Shown here: one piece after another, positions 22,791-34,752 of the stretch
Numbering within the stretch: position 1 is the first letter of the stretch
Layout: each line of letters opens with the position of its first letter
Assembly (NCBI RefSeq): GCF_017591425.1
Contig: NW_024464918.1
Span: 27,928,001 to 27,992,000 of the forward strand
DNA from: Ochotona curzoniae
Lineage: Eukaryota; Chordata; Mammalia; Lagomorpha; Ochotonidae
DNA length: 64,000 nucleotides
Direction of reading: 5' to 3'
Notes under the pieces: model-generated
What the model was told of the DNA's origin: nothing
Database searches by the model: none
The model's input: only the letters and a program-made list of their open reading frames with translations
Program-made: the position numbers and the translations under genes

Positions 22791-25700
22791 AAGGACTAGA
22801 GAATGTGCAGTATACTAATAGCTCTGCTTCTCTGTAGGTTGGAGACTTTGAGCTAATCGATTATGTTTCTGCCTTTTATGTTATGCATAAAACATAAAAC
22901 TTGTGTTAGTGACTATGTGACTTGATGCAGGAACAGTTTTTCATGATCATTCAAAGTATCAGTTCAGGGAGCTGTGACTTGTTTTACACATGGAAATCCC
23001 TCAGTTTGTGGTATCCCGCCCCGCCACCGGTATACGAAGCAGGCCTCCATCTCAGTGTGGTAGAAATACCAGCGGTCTCGGGCGTGCTGACTGCTGCTGG
23101 GACTCCTGCGTTGGTGGTGGCACTGAGCAGCTGTGGGCTTTATTCTCAAGCATAGGTGATGTGATGTTCACATGTTGAAATACACCACAGAGTGCTTTTA
23201 ATCCATAATGAGTGTACTTTACCCTTACATTATAGGAAAATTGCTTAAGATTTGGGATGCTGTACAAATTATAATCATTATCAGAAAACCATTTTTGAAA
23301 GAGCAGAGGGACTGCCTTTCTTGTACCCTGTTATGTCTTCAATGTAGTATAAACCCGCCAGAACTAATTTAAATCAAGACAGGAGCACAAAAGTATGAGA
23401 CCGTTCAGTTGCTGAAAGATATCCAACGTTAATAAAAATAGGGAGTTACAGGGGATACATTTTTATCTTGCCAGATGCAACTCATTTGATAAGGTTTGTG
23501 AACACTGGTATTTCAGATTACATAGAATTAGATCCTCAAAGTTGTTTATTTGAAAGCAACATTGTTCAAGCTAAGAATATTATTTGTTTTCTATTAATAA
23601 TATTTTGTTTATAGACTTCAATGAGTAAGTCTTTGAATTGCCAAAACTATTATCTGAGTAATGCAATTACAAAGGGAATATTCTTGCACTGGGCACAGAA
23701 GTAAGTACTAGAAGTGTTTTGAACCACCTGGAAGGTCGTTTTGGATGATGAAATAATGAGCTTCTGTTCTGGAATGTGTAGTCAAAGGAACTGGATTGAA
23801 AATGCCAAGAAGCAGTTTCTGTTATATTTGCTTAAAAATAAAGCAAAATAGCCTTTTTAGTGAAGGACAAGGACAAAGCTAACTTTTTAGTTGTGTTTGC
23901 AAACTTTTTTTTTTTAGTCTCAAAATTATTAACAAAAATGAAGTAACTTTGCTTTAGATTTTTATGGGCAGCTATATATATTGAGAAATAAATTTTAAAA
24001 ATTTACAAAATGTATGTGAAGATTAAAGTCAGATTAATGACACACTTAGAGATATTAGAATGCATAGAAAGGATGCTATTAATTTGATGTACATTTGGAT
24101 GTATTCCAGAAATTTCTTGAGCATTTGTGTGTTCTAGACTTAACCATAAAGCATTGACAGGTCTCCTTCCAGCAGTTCCACACTACGGTAGTTTCACGTG
24201 AACTACAATGGCATCTGCAGCTCTTTTATTTCTTCTAGCACTTGAACTTCTGAATTGTTGAACTGAAAATCTCTGTAGTTATGACTAAGCAATTTTGGTA
24301 GTGCCCCAATCCTTACTCATGTTAAAATTTGTCATCACTCCTTATACTTGTATTGGCTTTGCCTAAAAAATTAGTAAAATATATCCTGCTGGAAACTGCT
24401 GTGTAAAAATCTGGGTTAGATAGAGTTAATTCCCATAACCTTTTAAAGGTGTGACATGCTTTTGGCCTCTCATAGTTCACTTATGAATATGTAATATCGT
24501 GGGAAGTATCTGAGTCCAAAATTTATAATCATGTTAATATTATTCAGCAAGCAAAAGTATTTGAACCAGGCAAGTTCTTTTAAATATTGGTTTTCTAATT
24601 TTCCTGTAAACCTGTAAATTCTTTCATAAGTAGTAAAGCTAACATGGAATAAAATTTCAAGCATGCTTACCATGGTATATTGAAAAATCACACTGCCTTA
24701 AACTGGATTACAATCTGTTAACAGATTAATGCATATTTTTTGGTAGGAAAGCATGGAGAGCATTTGTAGGGAATAATATTCTGATTTCTCACAACCCTCA
24801 CAGATTGGCTAGCCGTGTTGGTTCACACAGAGACTCATTCCTGAAAGCCTCAGAGTTTACACTGACATCTTTATAAATAAAGGAGTGGGGAGTCTGATTT
24901 GCCAAGGCCTTTTGAATATGTGTAACATCATTTATGAGCTATAAAAATCACCAACTTAAAAATTTCCATGCCGTTGATTTATTGAATTTTGAGATCTTCC
25001 TTAGCCTGGCCAAACCAAAGTGTTTGTGGGCTCTGTAGGACCTGCGGGCTGGATGTTCCCCGTCTCAGACAAATACACGTGCATTCACTCAAATTTTGGT
25101 AGTGTGCCCAGGACTAACTCCATGATTTGTGGTGTTCCTGTAAAATTAATATGTGAGTTAATCAGTTAAAAATATTGAAGTGTTTAGTGTTGACATAGCA
25201 GAGCACTGAAGCAAGAACAGGGGCTGTCTTGGCAGGTTCTTGTAAAATTGCACAGGTTTTAAGTGCCTGACGTAGCCATGATTCTTTCTTTTATTCTGAG
25301 AGATCTGGAAGGATAAATTATTTTATGTCAGTTACATGTAGTATTCTAATTTCAATACCAATACAGCCAAAACATGTGCTTCTTCCAATTTTTTTTTTTA
25401 CTAGTCACATGGTTTGATTGTGCTTCATGCACTGTTGACTGTTTAGGCTGGTACACTTTATTAAAGGACAAAAAATGAAGCAGTATAAGAATTATACAGA
25501 AAAACTTCTGTTATACTTTTTAAAACAAATATAAGTTGATTATTACAATCTAACAGTTATTCAGAAATCTATGAAAGGAAGGAGTTCTAGATTTCTAAGT
25601 ACCAGAATTTGTTTTGGAGGAAATATATGCCTAAATTATTTTATGATTAAACTCTCAGAAATTTAGAAGCAACTTGGATTTTACTAATTTTTACAATAAA

Positions 25701-25944
25701 AATATTATCATAAGGTTATTGAAAAAACTTCACTTAATGTATACCTGATAGAATTTAATTTTCTCTTTGTTGTCCAGTTGTGATTTTGTTGTTAAAGTTT
25801 TATGCATTATGCTTTCTAGCCAGTTTGTTTTCTTTGTGGTTCATAGACTGGTTATATTCCAAATGACAGCCCGGTTGTCAGTCACACTCATTACCCAATG
25901 AGGAAGAAAGCCCATTAACTGAGGGCCCTGAGCTGACATGTATT
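22791..25944. other. Long unique AT-rich stretch
   Basis: About 3 kb in which I recognise no gene and no repeat family. A modestly GC-rich patch lies at 23020-23150. Open frames are under 80 codons. Confidence 0.45.
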
Positions 25945-26180
25945 CTTTTTTTTAAAATATATATATATATTTATTTATTATTAATTACATTGCATTATGT
26001 GACGCAGTTTCATAGGCTCTGGGGATCCCCCAACCCCTCCCCATACCCTCCCCCCATGGTGGATTCCTCCACCTTGTTGCTTTATTGCATTTCAAAATCA
26101 GTCAAGATTCTTTCATTGTAAGAGTATACAAGCACAGAGTCCAGCATCTTATTGTCCAGGTAAATTCAACAGTTTCTTTT
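25945..26180 (-). mobile_element. 5'-truncated L1 3' UTR, minus strand
   Basis: Reverse complement of the young-looking lagomorph L1 tail also seen at 42270-42556. Shared pieces: 'gggatcccccaacccctcc', 'ccatggtggattcctcc', 'accttgttgc' and 'gcatcttattgtccagg'. The tail end (left) is a T run plus a TA microsatellite (25955-25970). Only the last 230 bp or so of the element is present. Confidence 0.8.
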
Positions 26181-26709
26181 TGTTGTAACACAGCATAATT
26201 GCTAAGTATGAGCAAAACGAAGTGCAACCAGTGGCCTGTAATTCTGATTATTCCAGGATTCATTCTTTACCTTTTCCTAACTTCTCCTCCTCCTTTATTC
26301 TTTTCCGCATTAATCAGCATCTGGAAGTACAGCACAAGCGTGTAGGCTCTGACAGGCAGCAGCCTTCGCTCTGAGTGATTTCCCAGGGACCTGGCCTTTG
26401 TTGCAGGCACTTTGCATCTTAACACCCATGACTCCCAAAGCGATGGATTTTGCTTGCGTTAGCAGAAGGAAGGAGCATAAAGAGTGATGTCAGGGTCTGC
26501 GTGGACAGGGCCCAAGAGGAATGCAACTTTTCTATCTGATTTTGGTATTTAACCATGCTTGCCTGGCAAGTCAATTTGGAAGTGTCTCCTAGTTTTCTGA
26601 CTAGTTTGAAGAGTAAAAATGGATGTAATGAACATGGATTACTCTGAAGCAGCCAAACGCAAGGAGATGTTCTAAATTGAAATAAAAAGCTTCTAATAGA
26701 AAAGAGGGT
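26181..26709. other. Unique sequence, no gene recognised
   Basis: Nothing recognisable. Confidence 0.4.
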
Positions 26710-27042
26710 GGGCCCGGCACGATGGTGTAGTGGTTAAAGTCCTCGCCTTGTACACGCCCAGGATCCCATATGGTTGCCAGTTCTAATCCCAGCAGCCCTG
26801 CTTCTCATCTAGCTCCCTGCTTGTGGCCTGGGAAAGCAGTCGAGGACGGCCCTAAGCCTTGGGAACCTGCACCCGTGTGGGAGAGCCGGGGGAGACTCCT
26901 GGCATCTGGCTTCAGATCCACACAGCACCGGCCATTGTAGTCACTTGGGGAGTAAACCATCAGATGGAAGATCTTCCTCTCTGTCCTCTCTGTGTATTTG
27001 CCTTTCCAATAAAAATAAATCTTTAAAAAAAAGAAAAGAAGC
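26710..27042 (+). repeat. CSINE, plus strand
   Basis: Well preserved: 'gggcccggcacgatggtg', 'ccagttctaatcccagc', 'gtcgaggacggccctaagcc', 'ccaataaaaataaatcttt' and an A-rich tail. Possible imperfect duplication 'agaaaagagg' / 'agaaaagaag' at the borders. Confidence 0.93.
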
Positions 27043-28004
27043 TTTACTTGCATCCGGGGAACTGTGGAGCCCACTTATACTAGATCAGCTACTTTTCCCC
27101 GTGCCTGCAGGTCTGGCTGGAAGAGCTGGCTCATAGCTGCTGCCAGCATCCTGTGTAAGAGCATGTGTCTCTATTCTTGTCCAGTGTTATGGTTTACATT
27201 AGCTAATAATCTGGCCAATTAGCATGGTTTAAGATTACATAATAATTCTTATTTAGGTCAGAGTGCAATAATATGGCATTATACAAGAAGCAGAAGATAT
27301 TTGCTTATCTCCATAGAGTTGATGAAAATATCTTTCAATGAAAACTATATTATATTTCCAAATTCCAGGGTAAGCCATAGTACAAGTTTAGGATGAGAAA
27401 ATCACTCAAATGAGCTATGCAGAGTGCGCTGACAGTCACAGCCGGCCAGAAGCAGGGACAGCAGTGCGGTGAGCTCCCGGATCGTTGTTCACACCAGTGA
27501 CTCGGCAGGTGTGGCCTGGACCCGCTGCCGGGGGAGTGGCCTTGAGAATTGTGTACACTGCTGTGGGCAGGGCAGGGGAGGCAGCCTTCAGGTTCCTGGG
27601 GGACACAATCTCCAGGATTTCCACTCATGTTTTCCGCAATTTTATAGGATAAATCTGGTATTTTGTAGTGATCACCATAGTTTCAGAGTCAGCTGAGGTG
27701 AAAAATTTGCCATTAAGTAGAGCTTTGGAGACAGCATTGGTTTTAAAGTGCTTAATTTCTTTGGATGATTAATAGACAAGAACATTTTTTATAACACAGT
27801 AAAAAGTAGTTCCAGTGAAATTCTGGTTTCCTTTATTTTCTTTGTAAAAGCCTGGCTCCTTACATTTAAAAAAAAAATGTTATTAGAGAACAAAACAGAA
27901 TAAAAGTGTTTACAATGAAAAGCGGTATGATTCATCTTCTCCTGAGGCTCACATTCTCCTCTCCAAGGCGTTTTAGCTTTGCTTTCCTACACACATAAAT
28001 GCAC
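27043..28004. other. Unique sequence with a GC-rich patch
   Basis: 27420-27640 is GC-rich relative to its surroundings and has two overlapping open frames on the minus strand (27350-27628 and 27436-27624). I do not recognise either product. The rest is AT-rich with no identifiable feature. Confidence 0.35.
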
Positions 28005-28362
28005 AAAAGAATAGCTGTGTGGGGCCCGGCGCGGTGGCGCAAGTGGTTAAGTCCTCGCCTTGCACGCCCAGGATCCCATATGGGCGCCGGTTCTAATCCC
28101 GGCAGCCCCGCTTCCCTTCCAGCTCCCTGCCTGTGGCCTGGGAAAGCAGTCGAGGACGGCCCAAAGCTTTGGAACCTGCACCCGTGTGGGAGACCCAGAA
28201 GAGGCTCCTGGCTTCGGATCGGCGTAGTATCGACCCTTTGCGCTCACTTGGGGAGTGAATCATCGGACGGAAGATCTTCCTCTCTGTCTCTCCTCTCTGT
28301 ATATCCGCCTTTCCAATAAAAAATAATAAATCTTTAAAAAAAAAAAAAAGAATAGCTGTGTG
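28005..28362 (+). repeat. Young CSINE with perfect 17-bp target duplication
   Basis: The SINE body (28022-28345 or so) is the closest to consensus in the window. The target duplication 'aaaagaatagctgtgtg' is identical at 28005-28021 and 28346-28362. Internal Pol III promoter boxes are visible: A-box-like 'tggcgcaagtgg' (28035-28046) and B-box-like 'ggttctaatcc' (28089-28099). The tail is 'ccaataaaaaataataaatc' then a run of A. It was mobilised by L1 machinery, as the A tail and duplication show. Confidence 0.96.
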
Positions 28363-30029
28363 ACAGAGAGCCGAGAGAGTCGGGTCTGGCGGGGAGTGAC
28401 CCTCTCCGCTGTGTCCCCTGCCCTGCAGGACGGAAGGACACTGTGGTGCTCAGGTGAAACCATGTGTTTTCCATTGGATGGGGTTTTTTAAGGGGCAGTC
28501 AGCATCTCACTGTCTTACTGTTTCTTGGTTGAGACCTGGTCCTACTGTCAGAAGGAAATTAAGTTTGCTGAGAAAGTTCAGGAAGCCAATTTGTATTTAT
28601 CCCCAAAGGAGAAGGAATTCATGCAAATTTAAACATATATTCCCCCCACCACACACACACATAACCCAAAGCATTCACCCGTCACCGTGAGGAAAGGGCA
28701 GTGAGCAAGCTTGGACAGCTACCACTCAGTACACAGAGATGGGAGTTCTTTACACGCCAGAAAGATAGGAAAGAAGGCAAGTTGGCTTCCAGTGTCTCAA
28801 CAGATGTCTCCTCAAAACATCCACAGAAATGAGAAAACCCTAGTGGGAGACTGGCTTACACCAGTAGGGCCAGCACCCGGAGGGGTCAAGGCTCATGTCA
28901 GGGTTCACGCGTTGTGGAGATTTTCCTAAAAATCTAGAATCCATTCTAAATTCCACCTAGTGCTTGGCTGCTTTTTCTGCCGACAGTTGGTGTGGCTAGA
29001 GTACATCAATCACACAAGCGAGCTCAGCCTGTCTTGTTGCATCCCCACCTCTGACTGTGGATCAGAGCCCTGAGCAGAGGAGGGTGCGGGTGGAGGGTAC
29101 GGAGCTGCTGGAGGGCTTGGGGTGGGCAGTGAGGGGTACGACATCAACCTTCACTGCAAGTCCGAGCTGTCGTCACACTGGAGCTGGGAGGGCGAAGGAG
29201 CGTTGCATTAGATGTGCTTTGATTTAGAATGGACTGTGCGTTTTAGTGTCCGAAACGAGTCATGAATTGCTCAAGGGGGTTCTCGTGAACTGTATGGGAC
29301 CTTTTCTGAGATGGGAAATGCAATATGAAGCCAATATGAAGACTTCTGTGTTAACTTTCTGATAAGTGACATATGCATTTTTACTTTTTTTAGCAGTATA
29401 AATATGGACATCCTGTATGTGTGGCTGTGCACTTGACTTTAACCTGTTACTAAATGTTGTGCATCTCTTAAGTGAGCGTACTGTTTTAGTTAGGGTAGCA
29501 CTAGTTGCTGCAACAGCTAAACGCTGAAGTCTCAGGTTCTTTTCTCACTAGAACCTTTATGTTCCAACGGTCAGCAGCAGGCTTCTTTCCCGGTGGTTTT
29601 CAAGGCCCTAGACTTTGATGTAGAAGATTTGAATCCTAAACCCAAGATTCCCAAAGTTTACTCCCCAAAGAGGGCTGGAACATAGAGGAGTGATGTCAAG
29701 GTTTGTGTAAAGTGGCTGACATGGGACACACACCATTTCTGCTTCAGTATGTTGTGTGATCATGTCTGTCTTCCAGGACAGTTTGGAAATTATCATTTGT
29801 GATGAACTGCCTGGATAATCAGCTCTCTAACTGAAAAATGAGTAAGCTAATACAGCTGCATTTACCTTAAAATACATGCACAGTCTTCGTTTTCATGGCT
29901 GTATGTGACTTGGTCCCTGTGGGTTGGCATATACATTCCTGTTTCACACAACACTGTGCAGGATGTCCTTGAGCAGAACTGTGGGCACGTGTGCCATCTG
30001 TGTGCTGCCATAGCTTGAACTTCCACCTG
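28363..30029. other. Mostly unique; one possible old repeat
   Basis: 28640-28665 has a short AC run. 29480-29620 ('gggtagcactagttgctgc', 'ctcaggttcttttctcac') has the flavour of an old mammalian repeat but I cannot name it. No gene recognised. Confidence 0.35.
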
Positions 30030-30034
30030 CGGAA

Positions 30035-30252
30035 GAAGGGATGATATTTATCTGTGGCTCATTTTATTTAACACAGACCTCCGATCCTTGTTTTTGCAAA
30101 TACCTGGATTTTATTTTGTGTGTGTGTGTGTGGTTGAACAGTATTCCATGATGTATGTGTATATATTTCCATGTTTTCGTTATGCATTCTTTCACTGTTG
30201 GTCATCAAGGTTGACTCCGTGTCATTTCTGCTGTGAATAGCCTGTCAATGTA
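30035..30252 (-). mobile_element. Ancient L1 ORF2/3' fragment, antisense
   Basis: Antisense L1 wording: 'tggctcattttatttaac', 'gaacagtattccatgatg', 'cattctttcactgttgg', 'gtcatcaaggttgactcc' and 'gctgtgaatagcctg'. A TG run interrupts it at 30117-30132. Confidence 0.6.
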
Positions 30253-30379
30253 ATGTGCTCCCTCTTCCCAACTCCTTTGCTTCTCTTTGCTGCCCACGAG
30301 GAGACGGGAAATGGCTCAGGGTCTTCAGATGGAGAGAGCGGTGATGCTAGTGCAAGGCAGTCTTTCTGATCCCAAATAT

Positions 30380-30727
30380 GGATCCTTATCTTTTTTTTTA
30401 AGATTTATTTTATTTTTATTGGAAAGGCAGATATACAGAGAAGAGAGATAGAGAGGAAGATCTTCTGTCCGATGATTCACTCCCCAAGTGAGCGCAACGG
30501 CTGATGCTATGCCTATCCGAAGCCAGGAGCCTCTTCCGGGTCTCCCACGCGGGTGCAGGGTCCCAAAGCTTTGGGCCGTCCTCGACTGCTTTCCCAGGCC
30601 ACAGGCAGGGAGCTGGAAGGGAAGCGGGGCTGCCGGGATTAGAACCGGCGCCCATATGGGATCCCGGGCGTGCAAGGTGAGGACCTTAACCACTGTGCCA
30701 CTGCGCCGGGCCCGGATCCTTATCTTT
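30380..30727 (-). repeat. Young CSINE with perfect 14-bp target duplication, minus strand
   Basis: The SINE fills 30394-30713 and is near consensus: 'ggaaaggcagatatacag', 'gaagatcttctgtccgatg', 'gggattagaaccggcgcc', with the head end 'ctgcgccgggccc'. The duplication 'ggatccttatcttt' is at 30380-30393 and 30714-30727. The open frames over it on both strands are SINE translations. Confidence 0.95.
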
Positions 30728-30831
30728 GTGTACACATTTCACTTCCCTGAATAAATTCAGTGTAGATAGTACGTACTTAGTATTAAAAGAAAGTATGTGT
30801 TGATAATTGTGTAATAATTAAAAAGAAAGAA

Positions 30832-31160
30832 GGGCCCAGCGTGGTAGCCTGGTGGCTAAAGTCCTCACCTTGAGCATATCTGGATCCCATATGGACACCA
30901 ATTCAAGTCCCAGTGGCACGGCTTTTCTTCCAGCTCCCTGCTTGTGGCCTGGGAAAGCAGTCAAGCATGACCCAAAGCTTTGGGACCCTGCACCTGAATG
31001 GGAGACCTGATAGAAGCTCCTGGCTCTTGGCTTCAGATCAGCTCAGCTCTGGCTGTTGTGGCCACTTAGGGAGTGAATCATCAGACAAAAGATCTTCCCT
31101 TCTGTCTCTCCTCCTCTCTATATTTCTTTGTGATTAAAAAAAAAAAACTTTAATAAAAGG
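30832..31160 (+). repeat. CSINE, plus strand
   Basis: 'gggcccagcgtggtagcc', 'ggatcccatatggacacc', 'ctgcttgtggcctgggaaag' and an A-rich tail at 31134-31150. It lies only about 105 bp from the oppositely oriented young copy. Confidence 0.9.
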
Positions 31161-31191
31161 AAAGGAGAAATAGCATTGTGTAAAACAAACA

Positions 31192-31488
31192 AAAGGATCT
31201 GTTGACTTGAAAGCCACAGTTGGTGGGAGGGAGGTGGGGGAGGGAAGGAAAGAGAGACAGAGAGATGGATGTTCCACCCGCTGGTTCCCACAGATGGTCA
31301 CAGTGGCCCGGGCTGAGTCTCACTCAGTGACCTGGGCACAAGGGAGTGCTTGAGCCATCTTCTGCCATTCCCCAGGTGCACTAACGGGGCTGAATCGGAA
31401 GTATAGCAGTCAGGACTCAAACGGATACCCATGTAGGATTCCAGTGTTCCAGGTGGCAGCTTAAGCCACTATGCCAAAATGGCAGCCC
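31192..31488 (-). repeat. Old CSINE copy, minus strand
   Basis: 'aaagagagacagagagatgg', 'tccacccgctggttcccac', 'cccgggctgagtct' and the head end 'ccactatgccaaaatggc'. An older subtype than its neighbours. Confidence 0.75.
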
Positions 31489-32200
31489 CACTTGGCATAG
31501 ATTGCAATCAATATCTTAGTAACGCATCTGAAATAAAAATTCAAAAGAAATTAAATGCAGATATTGAGCCTTAAATAGTCTTGAAATTGCTTTCAGTAAC
31601 TATCACATCGAAACAACATAAACAATAGTGCTTATTAACATACTAGCTTTAGTAATCAAAGCTATCTTTCATAGTTGCAATTTTATATGCCAGGTGTTTC
31701 CTTATAAAACATGCTAAAAATTAATGAATTTAGCAGCCATTTTGAGTTTCCGACAACAACTTTCTACTAGACTTTACTAATACCACATGTAGCTACGGTG
31801 AGCATAGACTCCTGTGGCCGTAAGACAGATGTAAGCGGTGTGAAGAAAGAAGAAATATGTTCCCTATAAAAGAGTCCAGTTATAAAGCAGCATTCTTATC
31901 TCGGGAGAACCACAGTCCCACATGATTTTATAATGATTAGAAATTGGTTGTTTGTTAAGTGAACCAAAAATGTCACTTTGTCACTGAAAAACAAATTACT
32001 GAAGAGGTGCATGGGCGAAGTCTTCATTAAGTGACTCAGAGAATGGGGGGAGATGACAGCCCATGGTAGCTGTTTACTTAGAGTAAGGGGAGATCAGGAC
32101 AGCTTGGGGGGGTGAAGGCTAAAGCGTGTTAGTTTTAGCTCTCATTATCCCTGGTCCAGAGAACAGCAGTACATCCTAAGGTTGGCATCACTCTCCAGCC
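31489..32200. other. Unique sequence, no gene recognised
   Basis: Nothing recognisable on either strand. Confidence 0.4.
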
Positions 32201-32204
32201 TTCC

Positions 32205-32595
32205 TCCTTGCAGTATGCCCTCCATGAGCATGATGGAGAGGAAGGAAGATCAGTAGTGATCATGCAGAAATAGTTTGGGATTTCCTGCAGGGCAGACCAT
32301 GGGACTGACCTCTGACCACAGACATCACCTCCAGCGAGCCAGCCTCCCTGTCTGCAGGGCTGTCACTACCCTCCTGTTCACCTTGTTTCCGTTCTGGCCC
32401 CTCTACAGTCTTTTGGTTTTGCTTGAGCTGTAATGTTCCCTTTAAACAAAATCAGGTGCATATATTTGCCTGCCTTTTTACGCCTTATAAAATCTGACAC
32501 TCTGCTTATCTCACTGACCTCTTTCTTTGTAACCTTCTACAAACTTGCATTCCAGTTTCTTTTAATTCTATGAAGGATATTGTTCTTTAGTCAGC
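32205..32595 (+). repeat. Unclassified repeat, copy B
   Basis: Partner of 22462-22790: 'cttgcagtatgccctcc', 'atggagaggaaggaagat', 'tctgcagggctgtcac', 'cagtcttttggttttgct', 'cactgacctctttctttg' and 'acttgcattccagttt'. It carries extra sequence relative to copy A near 32455-32500. Confidence 0.5.
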
Positions 32596-33602
32596 TCAAT
32601 GCTTTGCTGATTTTCTCTTACTTGAAATACCGTTGCTTTGTCCAGGGATGAATGTGTGCACAGTCTTCCCCTGTGTGGAAACGTGTGATGCTGTTCCTGC
32701 GTGCCAGGTCATTGTAGCCTCATTGTCTCCACAAGAAAACCTTGCCACACATGCTCACACACACACACACCACTACAGCAGTCTCCGTTGGCGCGAGCCT
32801 TCTGTTTTCAGTGCAGGCTGGGATGACGCACTAGGGAGTCTGAGGCGCTCAGGCTCCAAATCATGTGCTTGCTTTTGGCTTGGGAGAGTTGAGGCCCCAC
32901 TGGCTGAACTTCAGATGAAAGATGAAAGCCCAAGGCTGCATCAAAGCCGTTCCTTGGCTCAGGGCTAGCACCCAGTGACCTGTGGGGGGGGGGACTGTTA
33001 AGATCTTTCACAATTACCAGGTACACAGTGTGTTCCCTTGCCTGAACTTCCCACCCCCTTCCCAGAAATGGAAGGTCTGATCATGCAAATCTACTTTAAT
33101 ATATTTTTCTGAACCCTTGAAACATTAAACCCTTGCTTTTCATAGAGTTTAGAAATGTTAAGTATTTTTTTTTATTGCTTTACTGAAAGTTACCACAGAC
33201 TTAAGGATTTAAAATATTACCCATTTTTCTCTCTCCCAGTTTCTGTTGGAAGTTGTTTACTCAGGGTCTCAAGAGGCTGGAATCAAAGTGTTGGCCTGCT
33301 CTGCTTTTCTCTCGACGCTTGGTACTGAGCCTGGCTCCAGGCGTGTCCTGCATCTGGGTCCTTGTGGCCTGAGCCTGGCTGCAGGTGTGTCCTGCATCTG
33401 GGCCCTTGTGGCTGACTGGAGTCTGGGTGCCAGCTGGTGGCAGCAGAAGCCATACCCCTCCTTCACACCTGGCATCTCTCAGTTCACAACAGCAGTGCAG
33501 AGTCTCGCCTGCGTTTTGAAGCCCTCAGCACTTTCTCTGCCACCAGCCAAGGATCTACTATGTTTTCAAGGCTTCTGTGATTGTTTTGAGTCCACCTTTT
33601 CT
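32596..33602. other. Unique sequence with a short AC run
   Basis: AC microsatellite at 32755-32771. 33345-33415 contains a diverged direct repeat of about 54 bp: 'gagcctggct' plus 'gtgtcctgcatctggg' occurs twice (about 33328 and 33371). Open frames here follow that repeat and have no recognisable similarity. Confidence 0.4.
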
Positions 33603-33826
33603 TATTTATTTATTTATTAAATATGTATTTATTTTTCTTGAAAAGTCAGATATACAGAGAGGAGGAGGGACAGAAAGCAATTTCTTTCGTCCAAAGATTC
33701 ACTCTCCAAGTGGCTGCAATGGCCAGACCTGAGCTGATCTGAAGTCAGGAGCCAGGAGCTTCGCCCGGGTCTCCCACGCAAGTACAGGTTCCCAGGGCTT
33801 CTGTCCTCGACTGCTTTCCCAGGCCT
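33603..33826 (-). repeat. 5'-truncated CSINE, minus strand
   Basis: The tail is a TATT-rich run, then 'gaaaagtcagatatacag', 'ccgggtctcccacgcaag' and 'gactgctttcccaggcc', where it stops. The tRNA-like head and promoter are missing. Flanks 'tgattgttttgagtcca' (33578) and 'tgattgtgtcca' (33826) may be a decayed target duplication. Confidence 0.8.
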
Positions 33827-33839
33827 GATTGTGTCCAGA

Positions 33840-34395
33840 TTTAAGGGTTTGGGCGTGATATTTTTTGTAGAACATTTCTTTTCGTTTTTAGAATTCTGCC
33901 TTTACCAAGCAGTGAATTCAGGTTTCACTAACACACCTGAAAGAGATTCCTCTCCAAATTACTCTACATACAAATGTACAGTTTCTGGCAATGCACAAGT
34001 CAATTACTCATTCAGAATACACATACTTGAATTTCAGTTTCAAACATTTTGAAAAATAATCATTTTTCACCGCTAATCGTGAGATAAATGTCGCAAAGTT
34101 CCTTGCCTGGACAAAAAGGGGTTTCTCAGTTTTAACTCAGAAATACCCTTTTCTTATTCCTGTGGAAAACACTGTAAGGTTCCTTGCAGACAGTTGCCAC
34201 ACCTCGCCTCTGCCGAGTTCCTCCCCTTGTCTTGCTGTGCCTGCGAAGTCTGACTCACGCCTCATCACGTCTCTTAACAGCGTAAGTGCTCATTTTGAGT
34301 TCTGTCTTTACCTTAGTGTGTTTGAGTTTCTGAAGGGCAGATCTTTGGCAATGAAGGATTCCCCAGTTGTATTAAACGTTTAGATGAATTTGTTA
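33840..34395. other. Unique sequence, no gene recognised
   Basis: Two similar pieces, 'tttttagaattctgccttta' (33886) and 'ttttgagttctgtcttta' (34293), hint at an old internal repeat. Nothing else recognised. Confidence 0.35.
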
Positions 34396-34752
34396 AAGAT
34401 AATAAGATGGGCCCAGCGTGATAGCCTAGTGACTAAAGTCCTCACCTTGAATGCATGTGCAGGAATCTCATATGGGCGTCAGTTTGTGTCCAGGCTGCTC
34501 CACTTCCCATCCAGCTCCCTGCTTGTGGCCTGGGAAAGCAGTTGAGGATGGCCCAGAGCCTTGAGACCCTGCACCTGTGTGAGACACCCGGAAGAGCTCC
34601 TGGCTCCTGTCTTTGGATTGGCTCAGCTCTGGCCGTTGCAGTCACTTGGGGAGTGAATTATTGGACAGAGATCTTTCTTTCTGTCTCTCCTTTTCTTTCT
34701 ATTTATCTGACTTTGCAATAAAAATATAGATAAATCTTTTAAAAAGATAATG
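34396..34752 (+). repeat. CSINE, plus strand
   Basis: Body 34409-34742 with 'gggcccagcgtgatagcc', 'ctgcttgtggcctgggaaag', 'gcaataaaaatatagataaa'. Short probable duplication 'aaagataat' at both borders (34396 and 34744). Confidence 0.9.

Noticed and set aside
28022..28110. tRNA gene
   Set aside because: A and B boxes are present, but the sequence is the head of a SINE with a SINE body and A tail; no mature tRNA fold is expected.
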